In this document: positions 37,301 to 46,037 of the stretch, piece after piece
How the letters are laid out: each line of letters opens with the position of its first letter
Numbering within the stretch: position 1 is the first letter of the stretch
Source: Polaribacter sp. Z022
GTDB taxonomy: Bacteria > Bacteroidota > Bacteroidia > Flavobacteriales > Flavobacteriaceae
NCBI RefSeq assembly: GCF_023555495.1
Contig: NZ_JALCZO010000001.1
Location: 682,001 to 746,000, forward strand
Direction: 5' to 3'
Length of the DNA: 64,000 nucleotides
Notes under the pieces: model-generated
Database searches by the model: none
The model's input: only the letters and a program-made list of their open reading frames with translations
What the model was told of the DNA's origin: nothing
Made by a program: the position numbers and the translations under genes

Positions 37301-39889
37301 TCTGCAGATAAAGAAAAGTACAATGTTGGTGAAACTGCAAAAATAACTTTTCCTTCAGGAAGTAAAGGAAGAGCTTTAATTAGTATAGAAAACGGAACAA
37401 AAGTTTTAGAAACAAAATGGGTAAAAACTAAGAAAGGAACAACCTCTTTAGAAATACCAATAACAAAAAACATGACACCAAATGTTTTTGTAAATATTTC
37501 TTTGTTACAGCCTCATCAAGTTTCAGAAAACGATTTACCAATTCGTTTATTTGGTGTAATTCCTATTTTGATTGAAGATAAAAACACCAAGTTAGAGCCT
37601 CAAATATCTATGTTAGATGAGTTGCAACCCGAAAAAGAATTTACGGTAAAGGTTACAGAAAAAAACAAAAAATCTATGACCTATACTTTGGCTGTTGTAG
37701 AAGAAGGTTTGTTAGATTTAACACGCTTTAAAACGCCAAATGCATATTCAGAATTTTACAAAAGAGAAGCTTTAGGTGTAAAAACTTGGGATATTTTTGA
37801 TGATATAATTGGTGCTTATTCTGGTAGTGTAGATCAAGTTTTTGCAATTGGAGGAGATGGTACTTTATCAAAAGGAAAAAATAGAAAAGCAAATAGATTT
37901 AAGCCAGTTGTAAAATATTTAGGTCCATTTTATTTAGAAAAAGGGAAAACAAATTCGCATAAAATAACGCTGCCTAATTATATTGGTTCTGTTAGAACAA
38001 TGGTAATTGCTGGCGATGTTACTAAAGAAGCTTTTGGTAATGCAGAAAAAGCAGTTCCAGTTAAAAAACCATTGATGGTTTTGGCTACTTTACCAAGAAA
38101 ATTATCGCCTAAAGAAAAAGTTACGTTGCCAATTTCTGTTTTTGCAATGGATAGAAAAGTGAAAGATGTAAAAATTCAGGTTAAAACTTCAAATGGAATT
38201 ACTGTTATCGGTAATAAAATTCAAAACATCAATTTTACAAAGCCAGATGAAAAAATGGTGTATTTTAAATTGGATGTTTTAAAAGCAAATGGTATTAATA
38301 CTGTAGAGGTTATTGCTACAGGAAATGGAGAAAAATCTACTTATAAAGTAGAATTAGATGTTGTAAATCCAAACCCAATTACATCAAAAATAATAGATAA
38401 AAATATAGAAGGAAAACAAACACAAACTATTGCTTTAAACACGTTTGGTATAGCAGGTTCTAATTCTGCAATTTTAGAATTATCTACAATTCCGCAGATA
38501 AATTTTTCTGGTAGATTAGAGTACTTAATACAATATCCTCATGGTTGTGTAGAGCAAACTACATCTAGTGTTTTTCCTCAGTTGTTTTTAAATGATTTGT
38601 TTGATTTAACATCAGATAAGAAGCAAAAAATTCAGAATAATATAGAAAAAGGAATTGCACGTTTAGGAAATTTTCAGAAAGCAAATGGAGGTTTAAGTTA
38701 TTGGATGGGAGAAGGAGTAATTAGTGATTGGGGAACAAGTTATGCAGGTCATTTTTTATTAGAAGCAGAGAAAAAAGGATTTGTTTTACCTCTAACTTTT
38801 AAAAGTAATTTTATTAGATATCAAAAACAAGCTGCAAGAAATTGGAGGCCAAATTATAGCTCTAATTATTCTAGAGATTTATCTCAAGCATACAGATTGT
38901 ACACCTTAGCTTTAGCTGGAAGTGCAGATTTATCTGCAATGAATAGATTACGTGAGTTTAAACAAATATCTAATGAAGCAAAATGGCGTTTGGCTGCAGC
39001 TTATGCTTTAGTTGGTCAAAAAGAAGCTGCAGAAGAAATTATACAAAATGCAACTTTAACTTTTTCAGGTTATAATTATTACAATTATGGTTCTGTTGCT
39101 AGAAATAGAGCAATGGCTTTAGAAACAATGTTATTAACTAATAATATTAAAGCAAAAACTATGGCTAAAAAAATTGCTAAAGATTTATCTAGTGATAATT
39201 GGATGAGCACACAATCTACAGCCTTTAGTTTATTGTCTATTGGTAAAATGGTACTTAAAAACGGAGGAAAAGCTATTAATGTAAGTTATACAAATAATAG
39301 TAAAACAGAGAACTTAAAAACTACAAGTTCTATGATTCAAAGAAATTTAAAAATTAAGAAAGGCAAAAATGTCATTAAAATTAATAATAATGAAAGCAAT
39401 ATTGTTTTTGCAAGAATTATAAATTCTGGAAAATTACCATTAGGAGATGAAATTTCTGAAAGTAGAGGTTTAAGTGTTTCTCTGCAATACAGAGATTTAA
39501 AAGGAAAAATAATTGATGTAAATAATTTAAAACAAGGACAAGATTTTGTAGCTAAAATTACGGTTAGTAATCCTAAAAATGAAACTGTAAAAGACATTGC
39601 ATTAACGCAGATTTTCCCTTCTGGATGGGAAATTGTAAATACTCGTTTTACAGATTTTGGGTCAACTACAAAAAGTGAAGCACGTTATACAGATATTAGA
39701 GACGATCGTGTAAATTTTTATTTTGATTTAAATGAAGGAAGAAAAAAAGCAGAAACAAAAACATTTACAGTTTTGTTAAATGCTGCTTATTTAGGAAACT
39801 ATTATTTACCAGGAGTTCAGGTTGAAGCAATGTATGATAACGATTATTTGGTAAGAACAAAAGGACTTTGGATTAAAGTTGTGAAGTAA
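34346..39889 (+). CDS. Alpha-2-macroglobulin family lipoprotein with thioester motif
   Basis: Giant periplasmic or surface protease trap of 1847 residues. I start it at the ATG at 34346 because this gives a clean lipoprotein signal (LFSALVIFLLISSCKKE, Cys near 20); a GTG 21 bp upstream would spoil it. The body is a series of beta-sandwich MG domains (KGYIYGERGVWRPGDEMYL marks MG3/4-like sequence). A bait-region-like stretch and an A2M core follow (PNYIGSVRTMVIAGD). The intact thioester GCVEQ, Cys1401, heads the alpha-helical TED domain. In E. coli the similar protein YfhM is coupled to PBP1C; here PBP1C lies three genes downstream. It traps attacking proteases by covalent capture, by family. 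Probable first gene of a four-gene operon. Confidence 0.93.
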   Translation: MKTKYLFSALVIFLLISSCKKEVVKTDNIYKFKEYVSYTSSGIVSIQEKIRINLAKEVKGWEANQEISADILSIKPFVNGKIKTVNKHAFMFIPDEDLDSDTEYTVSIKLNEIYKEIPENFKNYTFQFKTITPNFRIQTASLQSYSKEFQYLEGVVKSADVISLENAKKLIEANQKGVKKNIVWNESYDKGKVFEFKIDSIQRFIEDTKLKVSWYGKAIKAEAKGENEIIIPGKNNFKVVSLEVKNTNEQYISINFSDALKKQQNFDGLVAIQNVKKPRFIVNGNELKVFSENKFQGNILVSVFQGIKNSDDFKLKTSFKETVTFEQKKPQIRAISSGTILPNSKDLKFNFEAINVKEVDVRIIKIYEDNVLQFLQENNINSNNSYAIKRVGRRVAKETITLIKNTENNTQKWKAYSIDISKMVATEPGAIYRVELSFNKKQTLYNCSQGNFASKNTDNLEDYQSFNEVEDEDTREEMYWDNKLYSYKNYRYNWRERENPCHDAYYYENRMVAQNLLASNLGVIAKKGNNNEYFFAVTNIINTNVEVGASIKLFNFQQNEIASGVTNSEGIVTINSAKEAAFAIISKGKNAAYIKLFDGNSLSLSKFDVSGSKTQKGLKGYIYGERGVWRPGDEMYLTFLLNDADNKLPKNHPIKLEVTDPSGKLVYKKVTSENLNNFYKFTVKTTTEFKTGNYSAKISVGGAKFYKNLKVETVKPNRLKIKVDFNDKILTSKKPINGVLDVKWLHGTPAKNLKAEIKAKVSVTNYGFKNYKNYIFSDLSRKFSSEEINIFEGKLDKNGMAKINSKLTIGKNAPGMLNVQFLVRAFENGGDFSIDAFSKKYAPFNSFVGLKSPKGNRYGSFFTDENQTFSVVSVDENGNPKSNRELEVEVYQIQWRWWWSSSSDNLSRYTSSSYHNKYKTIKVNTNSKGKGSFKLNIPENDRGRFLIRVLDKKSGHATGRTAYFYKNWWQNATSGDKDAAKMLVFSADKEKYNVGETAKITFPSGSKGRALISIENGTKVLETKWVKTKKGTTSLEIPITKNMTPNVFVNISLLQPHQVSENDLPIRLFGVIPILIEDKNTKLEPQISMLDELQPEKEFTVKVTEKNKKSMTYTLAVVEEGLLDLTRFKTPNAYSEFYKREALGVKTWDIFDDIIGAYSGSVDQVFAIGGDGTLSKGKNRKANRFKPVVKYLGPFYLEKGKTNSHKITLPNYIGSVRTMVIAGDVTKEAFGNAEKAVPVKKPLMVLATLPRKLSPKEKVTLPISVFAMDRKVKDVKIQVKTSNGITVIGNKIQNINFTKPDEKMVYFKLDVLKANGINTVEVIATGNGEKSTYKVELDVVNPNPITSKIIDKNIEGKQTQTIALNTFGIAGSNSAILELSTIPQINFSGRLEYLIQYPHGCVEQTTSSVFPQLFLNDLFDLTSDKKQKIQNNIEKGIARLGNFQKANGGLSYWMGEGVISDWGTSYAGHFLLEAEKKGFVLPLTFKSNFIRYQKQAARNWRPNYSSNYSRDLSQAYRLYTLALAGSADLSAMNRLREFKQISNEAKWRLAAAYALVGQKEAAEEIIQNATLTFSGYNYYNYGSVARNRAMALETMLLTNNIKAKTMAKKIAKDLSSDNWMSTQSTAFSLLSIGKMVLKNGGKAINVSYTNNSKTENLKTTSSMIQRNLKIKKGKNVIKINNNESNIVFARIINSGKLPLGDEISESRGLSVSLQYRDLKGKIIDVNNLKQGQDFVAKITVSNPKNETVKDIALTQIFPSGWEIVNTRFTDFGSTTKSEARYTDIRDDRVNFYFDLNEGRKKAETKTFTVLLNAAYLGNYYLPGVQVEAMYDNDYLVRTKGLWIKVVK

Positions 39890-39906
39890 TATTATTTTCA
39901 AAAATT

Positions 39907-40440
39907 ATGAATAGCTACAAGAATCTGATATTTTACTTTGTAATGATAGGTTTTTTTATTTTGTTAAAGTTTGGTTACACACTTACAGAAACAAATCACT
40001 TAACTTTTTTATTAAGTCCTACAAGCAAGTTAGTTGAGTTTGTAACAGGTTTTCAATCAATTTATGCAGATAGCAAAGGTTATTATTTTCAAGAATTGAA
40101 TATTGTAATTGATAAATCTTGTGCTGGTTTTAATTTTTGGATTTTGAGTTTTTTAATGTTAACCTTTTTATCATTAAAGTATTTTGAAAAGATTAATGAT
40201 AAAGTTATCGCAATCATTATTTCGTTTTTTGGCGCTTATTTATTTACAGTATTAATCAATAGTTTTAGAATTAATGTTGTTGTGATTTTTCAAAATAAAA
40301 TTGAACTATTAACTAATTTAAGAAAAGGAATCATTCACGAAAGTATTGGTATAACAATCAATTTAACTTTTCTTGTTCTGATTTATTTAATAACAGAAAA
40401 AATTCTAAATTTTAAAAAAAGAAATGGGAAACTTACTTAA
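39907..40440 (+). CDS. xrtK: Exosortase K (XrtK)
   Basis: Small integral membrane transpeptidase-like protease (177 residues, about five or six helices) that cleaves a C-terminal sorting signal. The exosortase triad can be placed: Cys72 in DKSCAGFNFW, Arg121 in NSFRIN, and His144 in HESIGI. It is much shorter than XrtA and matches the Bacteroidota type K, which is known to pair with one dedicated MSEP-CTERM protein. That partner is the next gene and overlaps it by 17 bp, so translation is coupled. It starts 17 bp after the A2M stop. Confidence 0.9.
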   Translation: MNSYKNLIFYFVMIGFFILLKFGYTLTETNHLTFLLSPTSKLVEFVTGFQSIYADSKGYYFQELNIVIDKSCAGFNFWILSFLMLTFLSLKYFEKINDKVIAIIISFFGAYLFTVLINSFRINVVVIFQNKIELLTNLRKGIIHESIGITINLTFLVLIYLITEKILNFKKRNGKLT

Positions 40441-43243
40441 TCCGAAATGGATTTTTTTATTCAATTCATTACCAACAGCAATATTATTTTTCATTTATTA
40501 TGGAGAGTTTCAAGTAATTAAAACGCTGTTAAATGACGAAAGTATTAGCCTATGGAAATCTTTTGGTTTGGCTTTAGTTATACTTGCAATTTTAAATCTT
40601 GGATATGGAGTATTTTTAACAATTAAAAGAAAAAAAGTTTCAATCCTTTATGGTGTTTTGGCTCTTGTGTGTTATGTCTCATTTATATATTTATATGGCT
40701 ACTATTCATATGAAATCATTCCTTTTTCTATCCCACAATGGATGATTCCTCAGCGAATTGAATTATATGTTGGTACTTTTTTAATGCCAACACTGGCATT
40801 TTCGATGTTTGTTTTAGTTGCACATTTTACACCAGAAACGAAAAAACATAAAGCTTGGGTAAGTTTTTTAATTTCAATAGCAATACCAATTATTTGGTTT
40901 TTGTTTTCTCAAGTAATTTTTCCTTTATGGAAACCAATAGAAAGTAATTTTAACATTCACGTATTATTAATTTTTATAATTATTGGTACGCTAGTTTTTC
41001 TTTTCTTTTTAGTTCGTACTATTTTAATACTTGCAACCAAGAAAGCTATGATATGGAAAAAACATGAATTATTATGGAAAATACCAATAACCATATTATT
41101 TCCTATAGTAGGACTATTAGTTAACAATGGATATCTTTTTAATGATTTTGTAGTTAATGATTCTGGTATTTTTGGAAACTTTAATAGCTATTGGTTTTAC
41201 ATTTTTGCAACTTTAAGTGGGGTGTTATTATGTTTACCAAACCTTGATAAGAAACAGTATCGTCTTCTTTTATTTATAGGTAGAAGTATTACATTTACTT
41301 ATACTTTTTATTTTTTCATTGTTTTTCTTCCTTTTTTACCTTTATCTATTATTGCCATTGTAGCTATAGGAATTGGGTTTTTAATGTTAACTCCATTGCT
41401 TTTGTTTGTAGTACATATAAATGAGATTACAAAAGATTTCAATTTTTTAAAATCAAATTTTTCGAAAAAAAGGATTTGGACTATATCAATAATAAGTTTT
41501 TGTGTAATTCCAGTTCTTATAACCCTAAATTATTTGAACGATAGAAATACATTAAATGAATCTCTAGAATATCTCTATAGCCCAGATTATTCTAAAAATT
41601 ATGAGATAGATAAACGTTCACTAAAAAAGACGCTTGATGTCGTTATTGGGCATAAGGATAGTAGAGGTTTTTTTTCTAGCAAACAAAAACCTTATTTATC
41701 ATCATATTTTAATTGGTTAGTTTTAGATAACCTAACATTATCTAATTCTAAAATTGATAATATAGAAGATGTTTTTTTTGGGTTAAAGCCAAAGGATAGA
41801 TCAACATTTATAAATAATCAAAATAAGAATGTAGAAATTACCAAAATTGATACAAAAAGTACATACAATGAATCTGAAAAAACGTGGAAAAGTTGGGTTG
41901 AATTAGAAATTACAAATCAGAATGAAAATGATAGATTTTCTGAATACGCTACAACTATAGAGATACCAGAAGGATGTTGGATTAGTGATTATTATTTATA
42001 TGTAGGAGGTAAAAAAGAAATGGGAATTTTAGCAGAAAAGAGAACTGCTAAGTGGGTGTTTTCAAATATTAGAAATGAGAATAGAGATCCAGGTATTTTA
42101 TATTATCTAACAGGAAATAAAGTTGCATTTAGAGTTTTTCCTTTTGCGAAAAATGAAGTTAGAAAAACAGGAATTGAATTAATTCATAAAGAACCTTTTC
42201 AGTTTAAAATAGATAAAGAAACAGTAATACTTGGTGATTTTAAAAAGAATGAAGAGAAAGTATATGAGAATAAAAATATAATATATATATCAGCAGAAGG
42301 TAAACAGAAGCTAAAAAAGGTTAATAGAAAACCTTATTTTCATTTTATTCTAGATGCAACTAATAAAGATTCTTTAGCTACTTATAAAAATCGATTAGAA
42401 TCATTAGTGAAGAACAATAAAAACTTATCAGAAAATGCTAAAATAAGTTTTGTTAATAGCTATGTAAATACAACTCCTCTTATTAACGGTTTTCAATTAA
42501 ATTTGAAGAAAATTAAATTTGAAGGAGGTTTTTATCTTGATAGAGCTATAAAATCGATACTATTTAATTCGTATAAATCTCAAACAAATTATTACCCTGT
42601 AATTGTTGTAATTACAGATTCTATAAAGGAAGCGATAATTAATAAAGATTTTTTAGATTGGAAATTTACTTTTCCAGAAAGTGATTTGTTTTATAATCTG
42701 AATAAGAAAGGTATTTTAGAATCACATTCTTTAATATTGAATCCTTCAAAACCCGTAAATGCCAGTGCTAATTTGTCTTTTGATAAAACCGTTTTAGAAT
42801 ATAAATTAGAAGATAATTCTGTAAAATACCTTTCAGATAATAACAAACCAACCATCATTTTAAAAACGGATGTATTTAAAATTGAAAATAAAGAGATAAA
42901 CAAAAAAAGTTGGAATTCTGGTTTGCTTATGCAAGCAAAATGGAGGTCACAAATATTGCATCCAGAGAACTCAGATACAGAGTGGTTAGATTTAGTGAGA
43001 AATAGTTTTACATCTCATATTATGATGCCAGTTACATCTTTTTTAGTTGTAGAAAATGAAGCTCAAAAAGCAATATTGAAAAGAAAGCAGCAACAAGTTT
43101 TGTCAAGTAATCAATTATTAGATCTTGGCGAAGAAGCAGAAAGTATGAGTGAACCAGGTTTTGTTGTAATGTTATTTTTACTAGGTTTTATATTTTGGTT
43201 TAGAAGTAAAAGAAATGGAATTAAGCAATGTTTAAAAAAATAA
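40424..43243 (+). CDS. MSEP-CTERM sorting domain protein with VIT and VWA-like region
   Basis: Probable dedicated substrate of exosortase K, 939 residues. Residues 1 to about 375 form a bundle of roughly ten transmembrane helices. A VIT-like domain follows (about 485-600: EYATTIEIPEG, VGGKKEMGILAEK, NRDPGILYYLTGNKVAFRVF). Next is a VWA-like alpha/beta region (about 625-800: PYFHFILDATNKDS in place of a canonical MIDAS DxSxS). The C-terminus is the sorting signal: MSEP at 908-911, a hydrophobic helix (VVMLFLLGFIFWF) and a basic tail RSKRNG. The tail coding region overlaps the PBP1C start by 16 bp. VIT plus VWA is the core layout of inter-alpha-trypsin inhibitor heavy chains. Function in bacteria is unknown. 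Confidence 0.88.
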   Translation: MGNLLNPKWIFLFNSLPTAILFFIYYGEFQVIKTLLNDESISLWKSFGLALVILAILNLGYGVFLTIKRKKVSILYGVLALVCYVSFIYLYGYYSYEIIPFSIPQWMIPQRIELYVGTFLMPTLAFSMFVLVAHFTPETKKHKAWVSFLISIAIPIIWFLFSQVIFPLWKPIESNFNIHVLLIFIIIGTLVFLFFLVRTILILATKKAMIWKKHELLWKIPITILFPIVGLLVNNGYLFNDFVVNDSGIFGNFNSYWFYIFATLSGVLLCLPNLDKKQYRLLLFIGRSITFTYTFYFFIVFLPFLPLSIIAIVAIGIGFLMLTPLLLFVVHINEITKDFNFLKSNFSKKRIWTISIISFCVIPVLITLNYLNDRNTLNESLEYLYSPDYSKNYEIDKRSLKKTLDVVIGHKDSRGFFSSKQKPYLSSYFNWLVLDNLTLSNSKIDNIEDVFFGLKPKDRSTFINNQNKNVEITKIDTKSTYNESEKTWKSWVELEITNQNENDRFSEYATTIEIPEGCWISDYYLYVGGKKEMGILAEKRTAKWVFSNIRNENRDPGILYYLTGNKVAFRVFPFAKNEVRKTGIELIHKEPFQFKIDKETVILGDFKKNEEKVYENKNIIYISAEGKQKLKKVNRKPYFHFILDATNKDSLATYKNRLESLVKNNKNLSENAKISFVNSYVNTTPLINGFQLNLKKIKFEGGFYLDRAIKSILFNSYKSQTNYYPVIVVITDSIKEAIINKDFLDWKFTFPESDLFYNLNKKGILESHSLILNPSKPVNASANLSFDKTVLEYKLEDNSVKYLSDNNKPTIILKTDVFKIENKEINKKSWNSGLLMQAKWRSQILHPENSDTEWLDLVRNSFTSHIMMPVTSFLVVENEAQKAILKRKQQQVLSSNQLLDLGEEAESMSEPGFVVMLFLLGFIFWFRSKRNGIKQCLKK

Positions 43244-45582
43244 AAAACTACATAAAACGTCATAAAAAGAAAACAATATTACTTGTTGTTTTGCTGATTT
43301 TTTATGCTTTTTGTTTGCCAAAAAAGTTATTTACAAAGCCAACGTCAACAGTAATTACAAGTAATAATGATGAGTTATTAGGTGCTTTAATTGCTAATGA
43401 TGGTCAATGGCGTTTTCCTTATAATGATGCTGTTCCTAATAAATTTAAAAATTGTTTAATTCAGTTTGAAGATGAGTATTTTTATAAACATCCAGGATTT
43501 AACCCTATTTCAATTTTGAAAGCTTTAAAACAGAATTTACAAGAAGGAAGCGTAAAAAGAGGAGGTAGTACAATTACACAACAAGTTATTAGATTATCTA
43601 GAAACGATAAACCAAGAACGTATTTTGAAAAATTTAAAGAACTCATTTTAGCAACACGTTTAGAACTTAGAACTTCTAAAGAAAAAATTTTAACGTACTG
43701 GAGTTCTAATGCCCCTTTTGGCGGAAATGTAGTAGGTTTAGATGCAGCTTCTTGGAGATATTTTAACAGAAAATCTTCAGATTTATCTTGGGCAGAATCT
43801 GCAACTTTAGCAGTTTTGCCAAACGCACCAAACTTAATTTATCCAGGAAAAAATCAACATAAATTATTAGCAAAAAGAAATAGATTACTAAAAAAGTTAT
43901 TATTAAAAAATGTAATTGATTCTTTAACTTTTGAATTATCAATTTTAGAAGAATTACCACAAAAACCTTATGCGCTTCCACAAATTACACCGCATTTATT
44001 ACAAAGAATTAATAAAGAAAAAAAGGGTGAAGTTGTAAAAACTACTATTGATAAACAATTACAAAATCAAACAAACACAATTGTTAAAAATCATTACAAT
44101 CTATTAAGTAAAAACGGAATTCATAATATTTCTGTTTTGGTTTTAGATGTAAAAACAAGACGAGTTTTAAGCTATATTGGTAATTCTCCAACTTCTAAAA
44201 AACATCAAAAAGATGTAGATGTAATAGACAAACCAAGAAGTACAGGTAGTATTTTAAAACCATTTTTATATGCTGCTATGTTAGATTCTGGAGATTTATT
44301 ACCAAATACCATAGTTGCAGATGTACCAACAAATTTTGGTAGTTATAAACCCGAAAATTTCGACAAAAAATATGCAGGAGCAATTTCTGCAAAATTAGCA
44401 TTGTCTAAATCTTTAAATGTACCAACAGCTAGAATGTTGCAAAGTTTTGGATTGGATAAATTTCATAATTATTTACAAAAATTAAAACTCAGAGGTTTAA
44501 AAAATAATCCAGATTATTATGGTTTAACCTTAGCTTTAGGAGGAGCAGAAAGTAACTTGTGGGATTTATGTAAAAGTTATGCATCCTTAGCATCAACAGT
44601 AAATCATTTTTCAGAAAACTCTAGTAGATATTTTAAAAATGAATTTACAGAACCAACTTTTTATGCTGATAAAGAGGTTGATTTTGGAGAAAAAACCTCA
44701 GAAAAAATTGTTTTAGATGCTGCATCAATTTATTTGACTTTAGAAAGTTTAAAAGAAGTAAATAGACCAAATGTAAATCAGAACTGGGAGTATTTCGATT
44801 CATCTAAACAAATAGCGTGGAAAACAGGAACTAGCTTTGGTTTTAGAGATGCTTGGGCAATTGGTGCTACAAAAGATTATGTTGTTGGTGTTTGGTGTGG
44901 AAATGCAGATGGAGAAGGAAGACCTGGTTTAGTTGGTGTACAAGCTGCAGCTCCTATTTTATTTGATGTTTTTGATAAATTACCAAATTCTGAATGGTTT
45001 GAAAAACCTTTTGATGAAATGACAGAAATAGAAATCTGTAGAAAAAGTGGTTATAGAGCAACTGATATATGTGAAAACAAAAATGTTGAGTTTATACAAA
45101 ATGCTGGGTTAAAAACGGCTCCTTGCCCTTATCATATTTTAGTAAATATAGATTCCTCAGAAAATTATCAAGTAAACACATCTTGTGAAAAATTAGAAAA
45201 TATTAAGCAAAAATCTTGGTTTGTTTTACCACCTTTAATGGAATATTATTTTAAGAAAAAAAATCCGTTTTATAAGTCGTTACCTAAGTATAGAGTTGAT
45301 TGTTTGGGTGACTCTAAAAACGCAATGAAATTTATTTATCCAACAGAAAACAGTACTATTTTTCTTCCTAAAGATTTTAAAGGTAAAAAAAACGAAGTTG
45401 TTTTTAGAGTAGCACATTCTAATTCAGAAGCTACATTGTTTTGGTATGTAGATAATATTTATTGTGGTACAACAAAAAGAACGCACGATTTTTCTATGAA
45501 TTTAGAAATTGGAACTTATAATGTTTCTGTAACTGATAACTTTGGTGGCGTAATTGCACAAAAAATATCGGTAACAGAGTAG
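43228..45582 (+). CDS. pbpC: Penicillin-binding protein 1C
   Basis: Bifunctional class A-type murein synthase, 784 residues, with one N-terminal membrane helix (ILLVVLLIFYAFCLP). The GT51 glycosyltransferase shows FEDEYFYKHPG and GGSTITQQVIRL. The transpeptidase shows SxxK as SILK (Ser341, Lys344), SLN in SKSLNVPTARM, and KTG in WKTGTSFGFRDAW. A BiPBP-type C-terminal beta domain follows. Such PBP1C proteins typically team with alpha-2-macroglobulin for repair at breached envelope sites; that is inference from E. coli yfhM-pbpC. It overlaps the end of the MSEP gene and ends the operon. Confidence 0.95.
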   Translation: MFKKIKNYIKRHKKKTILLVVLLIFYAFCLPKKLFTKPTSTVITSNNDELLGALIANDGQWRFPYNDAVPNKFKNCLIQFEDEYFYKHPGFNPISILKALKQNLQEGSVKRGGSTITQQVIRLSRNDKPRTYFEKFKELILATRLELRTSKEKILTYWSSNAPFGGNVVGLDAASWRYFNRKSSDLSWAESATLAVLPNAPNLIYPGKNQHKLLAKRNRLLKKLLLKNVIDSLTFELSILEELPQKPYALPQITPHLLQRINKEKKGEVVKTTIDKQLQNQTNTIVKNHYNLLSKNGIHNISVLVLDVKTRRVLSYIGNSPTSKKHQKDVDVIDKPRSTGSILKPFLYAAMLDSGDLLPNTIVADVPTNFGSYKPENFDKKYAGAISAKLALSKSLNVPTARMLQSFGLDKFHNYLQKLKLRGLKNNPDYYGLTLALGGAESNLWDLCKSYASLASTVNHFSENSSRYFKNEFTEPTFYADKEVDFGEKTSEKIVLDAASIYLTLESLKEVNRPNVNQNWEYFDSSKQIAWKTGTSFGFRDAWAIGATKDYVVGVWCGNADGEGRPGLVGVQAAAPILFDVFDKLPNSEWFEKPFDEMTEIEICRKSGYRATDICENKNVEFIQNAGLKTAPCPYHILVNIDSSENYQVNTSCEKLENIKQKSWFVLPPLMEYYFKKKNPFYKSLPKYRVDCLGDSKNAMKFIYPTENSTIFLPKDFKGKKNEVVFRVAHSNSEATLFWYVDNIYCGTTKRTHDFSMNLEIGTYNVSVTDNFGGVIAQKISVTE

Positions 45583-45666
45583 TTAATTAAAGGGTTGTTT
45601 AGGTTTATTCGTCGAAAGTAATGTATGAATTATCGAAAAAGGATTCATAGAAATAAAGTTTACGAT

Positions 45667-45674
45667 TACCTTTG
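45667..45674 (+). promoter_or_regulatory. -7 element TACCTTTG ahead of a 49-codon gene
   Basis: TACCTTTG fits TAnnTTTG and lies 26 bp before the ATG at 45701. No clear -33 TTG. Confidence 0.35.
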
Positions 45675-45700
45675 GTAGACAAACTGAAACTTTTGTCATC

Positions 45701-45850
45701 ATGTTTTTACAAATCTTACCACCAGATAATATAGCAACAGAGCACTCTAATTATGATAACCAATTGTTATTAGTAGTATTAGGTTTAGCCTTTTCAGTTT
45801 TTGTTATTATAAGATTGGCAAAATTGTTAAGTAAATTAAAAATAAACTAA
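45701..45850 (+). CDS. Small single-helix membrane protein (49 residues), hypothetical
   Basis: The only likely gene in the stretch 45583-46037. The ATG frame gives 49 residues: an acidic, polar N-terminus (MFLQILPPDNIATEHSNYD), one transmembrane helix (LLLVVLGLAFSVFVIIRL) and a basic tail ending KLLSKLKIN. The helix with positive residues on one side is what a real small membrane protein looks like rather than chance AT-rich sequence. Resembles accessory subunits or small regulators only in shape; I recognise no family. The rest of the stretch, 45851-46037, is AT-rich with nothing else visible. Confidence 0.5.
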   Translation: MFLQILPPDNIATEHSNYDNQLLLVVLGLAFSVFVIIRLAKLLSKLKIN

Positions 45851-46037
45851 CTTTTTATTTATTTAAATGTTTTGTTTATAAAGGTTTTAAATAGACAACC
45901 TTTAGATTTTTTTAACAAAAAATTATATATTTTTCTACATCTTTGTTTCCTTGTACTTTTTTAAAAGTATTATAAGTATTTTGATTCTTAATTAGTTATT
46001 TTTATAGATAATTTTTTTTGATTTTAATTTATATAGA

